This document shows, one piece after another, positions 1 to 8,545 of a stretch of DNA of 64,000 nt. The stretch's first letter is position 1, and each line of letters begins with the position of its first letter. The notes under the pieces are model-generated. The model did no database searches. It saw only the letters and a list, made by a program, of their open reading frames with translations, and was not told the origin of the DNA. Source of the stretch: CAVRGQ01 sp963720785 (GTDB lineage Bacteria > Actinomycetota > Acidimicrobiia > IMCC26256 > DASPTH01); NCBI GenBank assembly GCA_963720785.1, contig CAVRGQ010000008.1, positions 949,667 to 1,013,666 on the forward strand, given 5' to 3'. The translations under genes and the position numbers were made by a program.

Positions 1-1145
1 CCATCGCTCCCGGCATCCTCAAGGGCCAGGTCGACGGCGTGAAGGCCGCGGCGCAGTACGTGAACCAGCAGGGCGGCGTCGCCGGCCGGAAGCTGGTGAT
101 CGACTTCTACGACTCCAAGCTCAACCCGACCGAGGCCCGCAACGCCTTCATCAACGCGTGCGACAACGACCTCGCGATGGTGGGCACCGGCACCTTCCTG
201 ATCTCGAGCGTCGACGACATCGTCAACTGCAAGGACCAGGCGGGACAGGCCATCGGCATCCCCGACATCCCGGGCGTCACCACCGGGACGCTCGAGGCGT
301 GCTCGCCGGTGTCGTTCCCGCTGAACGGCTCGCAGATCGACTGCTCCACCGCGACGTCGTCGACGCCGACCTACCGCATGCAGGCCGGCGACACGCAGTA
401 CCTGGAGAAGAAGTTCGGGCCGCTCAAGGGCCCGATGATCGTGAGCTCCGACTCGGCGGCCACGCAGAAGTCGTCGACACTGCTCGGTGTCGCGGCGGAA
501 CAGAATGGCATCGACATCACCAACACGGTCGCGATGAGCAGCCGGGACCCGCAGACCGCGTACACGCCCGTCATCCAACAGATGAAGAACGACGGCGCCA
601 ACTTCTCCTACTCGGGCACGCCGGCCGAGGGGGTCATCGGGATGCGCAGCGAGGCGCAGCTGCAGGGTCTCACCGACCCGAAGTTCACCTGGGCCTGCCT
701 GCTCAACTGCTACGACAAGAAGATGATCGCGGCCGGCAGTGCGGTCGACGACACGCACGCGTCGATCGCCTTCCTCCCGTTCGAGGAGGCCAAGTCCAAC
801 AAGACCCTGGCGGCCTTCGTCAAGCTCGTGCCGAAGGACAGCCAGGAGGGCTTCGCGGTGTGGGGCTGGACCGCCACGCTCGCGATGGCCGAGGTGCTGA
901 AGAACGTCGCGGCCGACAAGGGCGTGAACGGCATCACCCGCGCCAACGTGCTCGACGGCATCAAGAACTTCCACAGCTTCAACGCCGGTGGCATGTACGC
1001 CACCGTCGACATCGGCTCGAAGGTGCCGTCGCCCTGCTTCGACATGGTGCTGCTCAAGAGCGGCAAGTACACCCGTGAGTACCCGGCGAAGAAGGCCACG
1101 TTCGACTGCAAGAAGTCGAACCTCAAGACGCTCCAGGGCAGCTGA
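1..1145 (+). CDS. ABC transporter solute-binding protein (branched-chain amino acid type), 5' truncated by window edge
   Basis: The reading frame is open from base 3, so the start codon and signal peptide lie upstream of the window. The visible part (about 380 residues) is a type I periplasmic-binding fold of the LivJ/Peripla_BP_6 kind, which captures a small organic solute outside the membrane for an ABC importer. It aligns along its length with the complete protein at 54871-56211: shared blocks are GRKLV(I/V)DF, DSKLN, RSEAQLQGL, a GWAATLA/GWTATLA segment and a FDCK near the end. Paired cysteines in the same places suggest conserved disulfides. No permease or ATPase gene follows; a strong hairpin terminator does. 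The substrate is unknown. Confidence 0.85.
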   Translation, partial: IAPGILKGQVDGVKAAAQYVNQQGGVAGRKLVIDFYDSKLNPTEARNAFINACDNDLAMVGTGTFLISSVDDIVNCKDQAGQAIGIPDIPGVTTGTLEACSPVSFPLNGSQIDCSTATSSTPTYRMQAGDTQYLEKKFGPLKGPMIVSSDSAATQKSSTLLGVAAEQNGIDITNTVAMSSRDPQTAYTPVIQQMKNDGANFSYSGTPAEGVIGMRSEAQLQGLTDPKFTWACLLNCYDKKMIAAGSAVDDTHASIAFLPFEEAKSNKTLAAFVKLVPKDSQEGFAVWGWTATLAMAEVLKNVAADKGVNGITRANVLDGIKNFHSFNAGGMYATVDIGSKVPSPCFDMVLLKSGKYTREYPAKKATFDCKKSNLKTLQGS

Positions 1146-1178
1146 GCCCCGGCGTCACCTCGACACCACTGCACGCGA

Positions 1179-1204
1179 ACGGCCGGCCCGCGAGGGCCGG
1201 CCGT
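1179..1204 (+). terminator. Intrinsic terminator hairpin after the solute-binding protein gene
   Basis: A perfect 11-bp stem (ACGGCCGGCCC pairing with GGGCCGGCCGT) closes on a GCGA tetraloop and is followed by TTCGCG. It lies 34 nt after the stop codon and ends before the promoter of the next gene. Confidence 0.8.
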
Positions 1205-1246
1205 TTCGCGTAGGTTGCCAGCGCCCCGAGACCCGAGAGGTGGACG

Positions 1247-2323
1247 ATGAGCGGACCCGAGCTGGGCGACACCCCCTGGCGGCGCAGCCCCGAGGAGTTG
1301 CAGGCCGGCCTGACCCGGTGGGCCGAGGCGCTCCGCGGCGCGCACGCGACCATCAGCGACTTCCGCGTACCGCAGAGCGGGATGGCCAACGACACCATCC
1401 TCTTCCACCTCGACGGCGAGCCGCTGGTCGCCCGCCTCTCCCCCTCGCTCGCCGCGCCGTACCCGACGTTCCCGCAGTACGACCTGCACCTGCAGCGCGA
1501 CGTGATGGAACTGGTGTGGACGAAGACCGACGTGCCGGTACCCGAGGTCGTGCACCTCGAGGAGGTCGACCGCTGGCTCGGCGTGCCGTTCCTCGTCGTG
1601 CGCCAGATCGAGGGAGAGGTGCCGTCCGACAACCCGAACTACCTCACCGACCAGGAGGGCTGGTTCCTCCGCGGCTCGGTCGCCGACCATCGAAGGTTCG
1701 AGGAATCGACCATCGAGGTGCTCACGCACCTGCACACGATCCCCGACGACGACGCTGCCGCCTTCCTCCGGCCGGGCACGGCGGGCGGGACCGCGCTCGA
1801 ACGGCAGCTCTCCTACCAGCGCTCGTACTACGACTGGGCGCGTGAGGGGCGCGACCTGCCGCTGATGGAGCGGGCGCACGCCGAGTTGAGCGAGAAGCTA
1901 CCGGCCAACGACAGCAGCGTCCTGAACTGGGGCGACAGCCGTCCCGGCAACATCATCTACCGCGACTTCGTGCCGGCCGGGATCCTCGACTGGGAAATGG
2001 CGACGGTCGGGCCGCGCGAAGTCGACGTCGCGTGGACCACGTTCTTCCAGAAGATGTTCGGGTGGATGTCGGCGATGGGCGGCAAGGAAGTCCCCGCCAT
2101 GTTCGACACCGTCGAGACCGCGGCGACCTACGAACGACTGTCGGGCGTCCCCCTCGACGACCTGCGCTGGTACGAGGCGTTCTGCGGATACCGAATGGCG
2201 ATCATCCTGCTACGCATGAGCCTGCGCGCCGTCGCGCACGGCATCGGCCAGGAGCCAGACGACCCCAACTGGCTCATCATGTTCGTGCCCCTGATGGAGC
2301 AGCTGCTCGCGGAAGTCCCCTAG
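1247..2323 (+). CDS. Phosphotransferase family protein (APH / choline-kinase-like fold)
   Basis: A 358-residue aminoglycoside-phosphotransferase-like protein of the kind often found beside acyl-CoA dehydrogenases in actinobacteria. The catalytic loop is NWGDSRPGN (residues 227-235), with Asp230 as the putative catalytic base; the usual His of HGD is Trp here. The Mg-binding motif is LDWE (247-250). The ATG at 1247 is preceded by GAGAGG at good spacing. It probably phosphorylates a small hydroxylated or CoA-linked metabolite, but the substrate cannot be read from sequence. Its TAG stop lies in a CTAG that is also the stop of the convergent acyl-CoA dehydrogenase. Confidence 0.85.
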   Translation: MSGPELGDTPWRRSPEELQAGLTRWAEALRGAHATISDFRVPQSGMANDTILFHLDGEPLVARLSPSLAAPYPTFPQYDLHLQRDVMELVWTKTDVPVPEVVHLEEVDRWLGVPFLVVRQIEGEVPSDNPNYLTDQEGWFLRGSVADHRRFEESTIEVLTHLHTIPDDDAAAFLRPGTAGGTALERQLSYQRSYYDWAREGRDLPLMERAHAELSEKLPANDSSVLNWGDSRPGNIIYRDFVPAGILDWEMATVGPREVDVAWTTFFQKMFGWMSAMGGKEVPAMFDTVETAATYERLSGVPLDDLRWYEAFCGYRMAIILLRMSLRAVAHGIGQEPDDPNWLIMFVPLMEQLLAEVP

Positions 2324-3570
2324 CCGACCTTGCCGGACCAGTTGCGGGAGTCGCGCACGACCTCGGAGAAGGGCTTGGTCTGGTCGAAGCTGGGCTCCCG
2401 CGGGAGGCCGAGCACGCGCTCGCCGATGCCGTTGCGCTGCATCTCGTTGGTGCCTGCGGCAATGGAGACCATGCGTCCGTTGAGGTAGTTGATCGCGGCC
2501 TGGCGGCCCTTCTCGTCGCCGGGCGTCCACGACAGCGCCCGTGACCCGCCGATGAGCACACCCTGCTGGCCACGGATGGGCTGGAAGGTGCCCATCGCGA
2601 GCTTGCCGTACGCGGCGATTGCCGGCGCGGGTCGGTCGGGGCTGCGCAGGCGGGCGCCGATGCGTCGACCGAGGTGGTACTGCGCCCAGTCGAGGACGTG
2701 CGCCTTCGCGATCGCCTGACGAGCGAGGGGATCGTCGAGGCGGTGCACCTTCGCGGCGAGCGCCACCATGTCGGGCGCCACGCGCCGCGGCTCACCGGCC
2801 GAACCCGACATGCCCGCGCCGCGCTCGTAGATCAGCATCGTCTGCGTGACCGACCAACCCTGGCCGACCTCACCGAGCACGTAGCTCGCGGGGATCGACA
2901 CGTCGTCGAGGAACTCTTCGCAGAAGCCTGCGGCGCCGTCGATCTGCTCGATGCGGTTGATGGTGACGCCCGGTGCGTCAGTTGGTACGACGAACCACGT
3001 GAGGCCGCGGTGCTTGGGCACGTCCCAGTCGGTGCGGGCGAGGCACATCGCCCAGTCGGCGTAGTACGCGCCGGTGCTCCAGATCTTCGACCCGTTGAGT
3101 ACGTAGTGGTCGCCGTCCTTGACCGCGCTGGTGCGGATGCCCGCGAGATCGGAGCCCGCTTCCGGCTCCGAATAGAACTGGCACCAGATCTCCTCACCCG
3201 AGAGGATCTTCGGCAGGTGCTCGGCCTTGAGCTCCTCGGTGCCGTGCTCGAGGATCGAGCGCCCGATCGGTCCGAAGGTCACGGCGCCGGCGCCGCCGAA
3301 ATCGGGCGTGACGTAGCCGGAGGCCTCCTGCGCGAACACCTGCTCGTGCGCGGGCGACAGGCCGCGACCGCCGTACTCCTTCGGGTACGAGATGCCGGCG
3401 AAGCCCGCGTCGAACAGCTTCCGCTGCAACACGCGCGCCGCGGCGATCTCCTCGGGGCTCACGTTCTCGGTGCGCGCACCCCGGCCCTCGACGGGCGGCG
3501 CGGGTACGAGGTTCGCCTCGATCCAGGCGCGCGCGTCGGCGCGGAAGTCGTCGATGGAGATGTCGGTCAC
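2320..3570 (-). CDS. Acyl-CoA dehydrogenase
   Basis: A 416-residue FAD-dependent acyl-CoA dehydrogenase, which makes the alpha,beta-double bond of an acyl-CoA in the first beta-oxidation step. The signature YSEPEAGSD is at residues 133-141, followed by a KIWSTGA block, and the C-terminus carries the GTNEMQRNGIGERVLGLP helix that contacts FAD. The GTG start overlaps the stop of the upstream acyl-CoA dehydrogenase (GTGA), so the two are translationally coupled. Such adjacent pairs commonly form alpha2beta2 heterotetramers in actinobacterial steroid side-chain degradation (FadE-type); heterodimerisation is my inference from the arrangement. Confidence 0.9.
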   Translation of the reverse strand: MTDISIDDFRADARAWIEANLVPAPPVEGRGARTENVSPEEIAAARVLQRKLFDAGFAGISYPKEYGGRGLSPAHEQVFAQEASGYVTPDFGGAGAVTFGPIGRSILEHGTEELKAEHLPKILSGEEIWCQFYSEPEAGSDLAGIRTSAVKDGDHYVLNGSKIWSTGAYYADWAMCLARTDWDVPKHRGLTWFVVPTDAPGVTINRIEQIDGAAGFCEEFLDDVSIPASYVLGEVGQGWSVTQTMLIYERGAGMSGSAGEPRRVAPDMVALAAKVHRLDDPLARQAIAKAHVLDWAQYHLGRRIGARLRSPDRPAPAIAAYGKLAMGTFQPIRGQQGVLIGGSRALSWTPGDEKGRQAAINYLNGRMVSIAAGTNEMQRNGIGERVLGLPREPSFDQTKPFSEVVRDSRNWSGKVG

Positions 3571-4701
3571 TGTGCGCTCCCGATGCCGGCGAGCACGCAG
3601 ATGTGCTCGCGGTGCCATGCCGCGTCGCCGAACTGTTCGGCGCCGGTGGTGATGCGGCGGTAGAAGAGGTGCTGGTCGTGCTCCCACGTGAAGCTGATGC
3701 CGCCGAACACCTGGAAGCATGCCTGCGCGTGGTCCATGGCCGCATCGGCCACGAACGCCTTGGCCTGACTCGCGGCCTGGGCGGCGTGCGGGTCGCCCTC
3801 GCCCGCCTGCCGGGCCGCCGCCAGCGCGACGGCCTTGCTCACCTCGAGCATCGTCGACGTGTCGGCCAGCAGGTGCTTGATCGCCTGGAACGAACCGATC
3901 GGCCGACCGAACGCGATGCGCTGCTTCGCGTAGTCGACCGTCATCTCGAACTCCTGGTGCATCGCGCCGACGCACTCCGCGACGGTGAGCACGGTTGCGA
4001 GCGCGAGCAACTGCTCGGCGAGCGCGCGGTCGCCGACCGTGCCGACGAGCGCGGATGCGGGCACCGCCGCGTCCGTGAACGTGACGTCGGCGTAGCGACG
4101 CGACACGTCGAGGCCGTCGACCGGGGCGAACGACACTGCGGCTGCGCCGGGCGCGACGAGCAGCTGCGCGGGACCGTCGGGGGTGGCTGCGCTCACGAGC
4201 AACCATGCGCTCGCGTCGGCGTCCTCCACCATCACCGCGGTGCCGGAGAGCGTCCAACCGTCGCCGGCGGCGCGGGCCTCGACGACGCCGTCGAGCGCGG
4301 GGGCGCCGCTGAGGTCGCCGACGATCCATGCGCCGGGCGCCTCGCCGTTCACGAGGGCAGGCAGCGCCTCGGCGCGCTGGGTGTCGGTGCCGGCCGTGGC
4401 GATCGCGCAGGCCACCACGTTGGCGCCGACGAAACCGACGGGCTGCAGCAACCGGCCGCGGGTGTAGGCCACCAGCGCGGCGTCGAGCACGCCGTTGCCG
4501 GAGACGCTGCCGCCGCCGTGCTCCTCGGGAACCACCAGGGAGAACCAGCCGAGCTCGGCGGCCTGGCGCCGGTACGCCGCGGCGAACGCGGCGTCGTCGA
4601 ACGCGCGCTCGACGCAGCTTCGCGATGGGGAAGGTGTCGTCGGCGAAGCGGGCCGCCGCGTCGACCAGCACCTGCTGGTCGGTGCTCAGATCCTCGTCCA
4701 T
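3567..4701 (-). CDS. Acyl-CoA dehydrogenase, partner subunit, with an apparent +1 frameshift
   Basis: Second acyl-CoA dehydrogenase of the pair, about 378 residues when the frame is repaired. The N-terminus (MDEDLSTDQQVLVDAAARF) is in one frame; from about base 4603-4620 the homologous sequence continues in another (FDDAAFAAAYRRQAAELGW, then VVPEEHGGG). One extra base in a GC-rich stretch explains it. The rest is intact and ends with a FGGISFTWEHDQHLFYRR block typical of FadE-like beta subunits. The N-terminal ATG has AGAGAGGGA before it. It lies 21 nt downstream of the enoyl-CoA hydratase gene and overlaps the next gene by 4 nt. Either a sequencing indel or a recent inactivation. Confidence 0.8.
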
Positions 4702-4722
4702 TGGTCCCTCTCTGCTTGTCGA

Positions 4723-5550
4723 CTACTGGTGCTCGAAACGGGCGTCGCGTTCGCGCGCCGCCGCGGCGACGCCCTTCTCGCGCAGCGCCTTCGAGTACTC
4801 CTGCACCTCGGGCGCAAGATGCGCCAGGGTGTCGTTCATCGCCGCGACCATCTGCATCTGGTTGCGGCCCATCATGTCGACGCCGAGGTTCACGATCCGC
4901 TTGTTGTAGACGAGCAGGTCGTGCGGGATCTCGGCGATGTGCTCGGCGAGCGCCATCACGCGCGCCTCGAGCAGGTCGGCGGGCACCGACTCGAGCGCGA
5001 GGCCGATGCGCGCGGCCTCCTCGCCGGAGATGGTGTCGCCGGTGAGGAGCAGGCGCTTCGACTGCTGCACGCCCGCGTGGTACAGCCACATGTGGGTGGG
5101 CGGCGAGCCCATCGAGCGCACCGGCGGGAACCCGATCTGCGCGTCGTCGGCCATCACCACGAGGTCGCAGTGCAGGGCGAGGTCGCTGCCGCCCGCGATG
5201 CAGTACCCGTGCACCTGGGCGATCACCGGGATGCGGCAATTCCAGATCTGACCCCAGAGGTTCCCGTAGGACGCGGTGAGGGTGACGTGCTCCTCCACCG
5301 TGCGCGGCGCCAGGTACTCGCGCGCTTCCTTGTTGGGGTTGATGTCGTAGCCGGCGCAGAACGACGGGCCCGCGCCGCGCAGCACGATCACCCGCGCCTC
5401 GCCGTCGCGCTCGGCGTCGTGCACCGCCTCGACGATCTCGCGCTGCAGCGTGGTGTTCAGCGCGTTGCGCTTCTCGGGGCGGTTGAGCGTGATGCGCTCG
5501 ACGTACCCGATGCGTTCGACGGCGACGGTCTCGTACTCGCGGCCGGCCAT
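4723..5550 (-). CDS. Enoyl-CoA hydratase/isomerase family protein
   Basis: A 275-residue crotonase-fold protein, first gene of the operon feeding the two acyl-CoA dehydrogenases. The CoA-binding NRPEKRNAL block and the oxyanion segment around AGGSDLALHCD are clear. The positions equivalent to the two catalytic glutamates of true hydratases are occupied by Asp (GGSDLA) and a Pro (GFPPVR), so it may be an isomerase, a hydrolase or a specialised lyase rather than a standard hydratase. I chose the ATG at 5550 because it has a GGGGGAG ribosome site and starts at the family N-terminus; longer in-frame extensions run into the promoter. Confidence 0.85.
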   Translation of the reverse strand: MAGREYETVAVERIGYVERITLNRPEKRNALNTTLQREIVEAVHDAERDGEARVIVLRGAGPSFCAGYDINPNKEAREYLAPRTVEEHVTLTASYGNLWGQIWNCRIPVIAQVHGYCIAGGSDLALHCDLVVMADDAQIGFPPVRSMGSPPTHMWLYHAGVQQSKRLLLTGDTISGEEAARIGLALESVPADLLEARVMALAEHIAEIPHDLLVYNKRIVNLGVDMMGRNQMQMVAAMNDTLAHLAPEVQEYSKALREKGVAAAARERDARFEHQ

Positions 5551-5597
5551 GTGTGCTCCCCCTGCGCCGTCACGTGAAGCGGCGCGCGGCGGATGGT

Positions 5598-5613
5598 ATA
5601 CCTCTAGATGTTT
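5598..5613. promoter_or_regulatory. Palindromic operator candidate between divergent enoyl-CoA hydratase genes
   Basis: ATACCTCTAGATGTTT, an imperfect inverted repeat centred on CTAG. It differs by one base from the site at 33668-33683, and related sites occur at 22355 and 24954. It lies between the divergent starts at 5550 and 5648. Confidence 0.6.
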
Positions 5614-5647
5614 GGAGCCGCAAGACGCGCCCTGAGAGGATCCCTGC

Positions 5648-6451
5648 ATGACGTACGAGACGATCATCTACGAGGTCGAGGGCCGCAGCGCCGTCATCAC
5701 CTTCAACCGCCCCGAGCGGCTGAACGCGATCAACGAGCAGATGATCCACGAGCTGAACGCCGCGTACGCGCAGGCCGAGGGCGACGACGAGATCTGGACC
5801 ATCATCGTCGCAGCCAACGGGCGGGCGTTCTGCTCCGGCGCCGACGTCGAGAAGGTGCCGGAGGACGGCAAGGCGCCGCACGAGGGCAAGTACCTCTCGC
5901 AGTACAAGGAGTGGGAGGCACCCCAGGAGGCGACCCACCCCTTCCGCACGATGGCCAAGCCGATGATCGTCGCGGTGAACGGCATCTGCTGCGGCGCGGG
6001 CATGGACCTCGTCACCTGCGGCGACATCGCCATCGCGTCCGACGACGTGCAGTTCTTCGACCCGCACGTGAGCATCGGCCTCGTGTCGGGCCGCGAGATC
6101 GTGCGCGTCGCGCGGCGGCTCCCCTACGGCGTGGCGATGCGGATGGGGATGGTCGGCAAGCACGAGCGCATGGGCGCCGAGCGCGCCTACCAGCTCGGCT
6201 TCGTCACCGAGGTGGTGCCGCGCGACCAGTTGCTCGCCCGGGCCAAGGAGGTCGCGGAGCTGATCAACCGCAACGCTCCCATCGCAGTGCGGGGCACACG
6301 CCTCGCGGTGATGAAGGGCCTCGACCTGCCGCTCCACGAGGCGGAGATCCTCGCCGAGACGTTCCGCGAGCGGAACCTCCACACCCAGGACTCGCTCGAG
6401 GGCCCGAAGGCCTTCATGGAGAAGCGCGACCCCGTCTGGAAGGGCGAGTAA
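5648..6451 (+). CDS. Enoyl-CoA hydratase/isomerase family protein
   Basis: A 267-residue crotonase-fold protein transcribed away from the acyl-CoA dehydrogenase operon. NRPERLNAI near residue 20 and the GAGMDLVTCGDI oxyanion segment place it in the family; the second catalytic Glu position is His (DPHVSIG), so hydratase activity is doubtful. The ATG follows GAGAGGAT at normal spacing. It is a single-gene unit closed by a perfect 14-bp hairpin. It shares an operator-like palindrome with the divergent operon, so co-regulation is likely. Confidence 0.85.
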   Translation: MTYETIIYEVEGRSAVITFNRPERLNAINEQMIHELNAAYAQAEGDDEIWTIIVAANGRAFCSGADVEKVPEDGKAPHEGKYLSQYKEWEAPQEATHPFRTMAKPMIVAVNGICCGAGMDLVTCGDIAIASDDVQFFDPHVSIGLVSGREIVRVARRLPYGVAMRMGMVGKHERMGAERAYQLGFVTEVVPRDQLLARAKEVAELINRNAPIAVRGTRLAVMKGLDLPLHEAEILAETFRERNLHTQDSLEGPKAFMEKRDPVWKGE

Positions 6452-6465
6452 CCCCTCACCCGATC

Positions 6466-6515
6466 GTTTTGGCGTCACCTCGCGCCGCTATAGCGACGGC
6501 GGGTGACGCCAAAAC
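6466..6515. terminator. Bidirectional terminator hairpin at a convergent junction
   Basis: Perfect 14-bp inverted repeat (GTTTTGGCGTCACC and its complement) around a 22-nt loop that contains a GCTATAGC palindrome. A/T runs at both outer ends let it serve both strands, between stops at 6451 and 6532. Confidence 0.75.
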
Positions 6516-6531
6516 GGAAGCGGTGGAGCCG

Positions 6532-7526
6532 TCAGGCGCTGGCGTAGCGGGAGGCTTCGAACCAGCCTCGTGCTCGGCCGTCGTTGGAGTCGGTCCAGGT
6601 GGACACGCGGGCCTCGACGAGGTGGCGCCAGTAGAGCCAGTGCTCGGGCACCTCGCAGGTGTGGGCCATGTCGAACTGCACGCTCGGGCCGACCGGCGTC
6701 ATGTCGACCTCGATGCGCTCACCGTCGGGCGTCTCGAACACCAGGTGCACGGGTGCGACGCTCGCGTGGGCGTCGTCGAGACTGATGTCGCCCTCGACGC
6801 ACGCGAGGCGCACGAGTTCGTCGCCGTGCTCGCGCACGTAGCCACCGACACGCGGCACCGGGCTGGCCGGCGCGCCGACGAAGTAGAGCTCGCGGCCCTC
6901 GCCCTGCAGGTCGCCGATGAGGAAGCCGATGCGCCAGTCGCGCGGTCCCCACGACTTGTCGCGGTGCGCACCGGCACGCACGGGGAACGAGCGGTCCCCC
7001 ACCGTCACCGTGCCGGTCGCGGTCAACGGCTGCTCGAAGCGGCCGATCGGGTGCGTGGTCTTCGCGGTGTCGTGCTCGGAGTGGCCCGAGCCGTGGACGT
7101 CGCCGGCGGCGCGGTACTCGAGATCGATGCTGAACGGCACCCGCCGCCCCGAGTCGGGGCCGGAGCGCACCAGCCCCGCGGCCTCGAACGTGAACCGACC
7201 CCTGGCGAACGGCTCGTCGTCAGCACGGACGCGAACGAGATCGCCCACTGGTCGTAGGCCACCCCGCGCGAGAAGTCGAACCCGTCCCACGCGAGGCGCG
7301 ACTCCTCCACCGTGACCCAAGCCCCTCCATCGGGGCCGTCGACATGGAGGAAGCACCACAGCATCGCCCGGCGCTGGTTGGGCAGCACGCCGACGCGGAA
7401 GGTGCACGCGGGCCCGCCGTCGAGGTCGACGAACGAGAAGAACCACGACTCGTTCCACGACCAGTCGGCCGGGTCGTGCGCGTGCAGTTGCTCGTCAACC
7501 GGTGAGAAGCCCGCGAAGTCGACCAT
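6532..7526 (-). CDS. CrtC/AttH-like lipocalin-type protein (DUF7064/DUF7065-like), with an apparent -1 frameshift
   Basis: About 332 residues when repaired. The N-terminal half (SWNESWFFSFVDLDG, then WDGFDFSRG) and C-terminal half (AGAHRDKSWGPRDWRIG, then WLYWRHLVEARVS) are in different frames; the break is near 7221-7232 and one missing base restores continuity. HRDKSWGxRDW is the signature I associate with hydroxyneurosporene-synthase/AttH-like two-lipocalin proteins that handle terpenoid or fatty substrates. Its ATG overlaps the stop of the KAS III-like gene (TGATG), so it is the last gene of the selenoprotein operon. The family assignment is from motif memory and function is unknown; isoprenoid hydration or lipid binding are possibilities. 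Confidence 0.7.
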
Positions 7527-8536
7527 CAATCCCCCACTCGCCGTACGAACCCCATGCCGAAGCCGAAGGACGCGCTCGCGCCCACGAGCAGCACCTCGTC
7601 GGCGGCGTATTCACCTGCATCGTCGCGTACGAAGGTGTCGATGCCGACGATCATGTCGGTGCCGCCGAGGTGGCCGGTGTCGTGGCCGGTGACGATGGTG
7701 CGTCCCTCCATCCCCACCGACGTACTGGTCATGCCGATGATCGCAGGTGACGTCTGGTTGCTCACCATGCGGGTCGGTGCGAGCGGGAACCGCTCGCACA
7801 ACGCATCGAACGCACGCCGGTAATTGGCGCGATACGTGGAGGTGATGACGTCCTTGGGGCGGTCGCTCACGCGCCGGGCGAACGGGTTCGCGCCCTCGGG
7901 CGCGAGCGCCTCGCGCGTGCCGCCGTACGGGACGAGCACGTGCCCGTTGAGCTCCGCGGCCGACGCGAACTCTGCGCCCAGGAATTCCAACTCCGATGCG
8001 TACCCGCCTGCGCCCACGACGAGCGCGCCGGCACTGTCGCCGTAGGCCCAGAGGTTGACCGTGCCGGGGTCGGTGTAGTCGATCGTCTGCGACCAGCGTT
8101 CGGCTGCGACCACCGCCGCGCACCCGCCGCCGTGCGCGGCGAGCCAGCCCTGCGCGAGGTCGAGCGCGGCGAGCGTGGCCACGCACCCGGCGGTGAGGTC
8201 GATCCCGAGGCAACGGTTCGACGCGCCGTTCGCGTGCATGATCTCGTTGGACACCGACCACGATGGCACGTAGTCGCGAGAGGAGCCGGTGTACAGCACG
8301 AGGCGCAGCGCGTCGGCCGGCACGTTCCCGTCCGCGAGCGCCGTGGCCAACGCGCGCGCGCCGAGCGTGCTCGGGTGCTCGTCGGGCGCGGCGTGGCAGG
8401 CGCGGTCCCAACCCTTGTAGCCGTCGACGTCCTCGGGCCGCGCACCATCGGCACGCGCGATCTCGCGCACGTCGACCGTTGGCGGCAGCTCCGCGCCGAT
8501 CCCGAGGACGGCGAGCGGCACGGGCGCGTCAGCCAT
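7526..8536 (-). CDS. Beta-ketoacyl-ACP synthase III-like (thiolase-fold) protein with altered catalytic residues
   Basis: A 336-residue thiolase-fold protein resembling FabH. The nucleophile is clear: Cys118 in DLTAGCVATL, at the usual KAS III position. The motif that normally reads HQAN reads NQTS (from Asn260), and the GN-T motif reads GHLGGTD (His289 region), so the canonical Cys-His-Asn set is not present in its standard form. The C-terminal glycine-rich strand is GASASFGFGMG. This suggests a ketosynthase-like condensing, acyl-transfer or hydrolase activity rather than fatty-acid initiation. It starts 9 nt after the selenoprotein stop and overlaps the next gene, so it is part of the four-gene operon. 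Confidence 0.8.
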   Translation of the reverse strand: MADAPVPLAVLGIGAELPPTVDVREIARADGARPEDVDGYKGWDRACHAAPDEHPSTLGARALATALADGNVPADALRLVLYTGSSRDYVPSWSVSNEIMHANGASNRCLGIDLTAGCVATLAALDLAQGWLAAHGGGCAAVVAAERWSQTIDYTDPGTVNLWAYGDSAGALVVGAGGYASELEFLGAEFASAAELNGHVLVPYGGTREALAPEGANPFARRVSDRPKDVITSTYRANYRRAFDALCERFPLAPTRMVSNQTSPAIIGMTSTSVGMEGRTIVTGHDTGHLGGTDMIVGIDTFVRDDAGEYAADEVLLVGASASFGFGMGFVRRVGD

Positions 8537-8545
8537 CGCTCACCG

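Noticed and set aside
2320..4701. One 793-residue acyl-CoA dehydrogenase fusion
   Set aside because: The middle is out-of-frame Arg-rich sequence; two dehydrogenase genes with a GTGA overlap and one frame break explain it.
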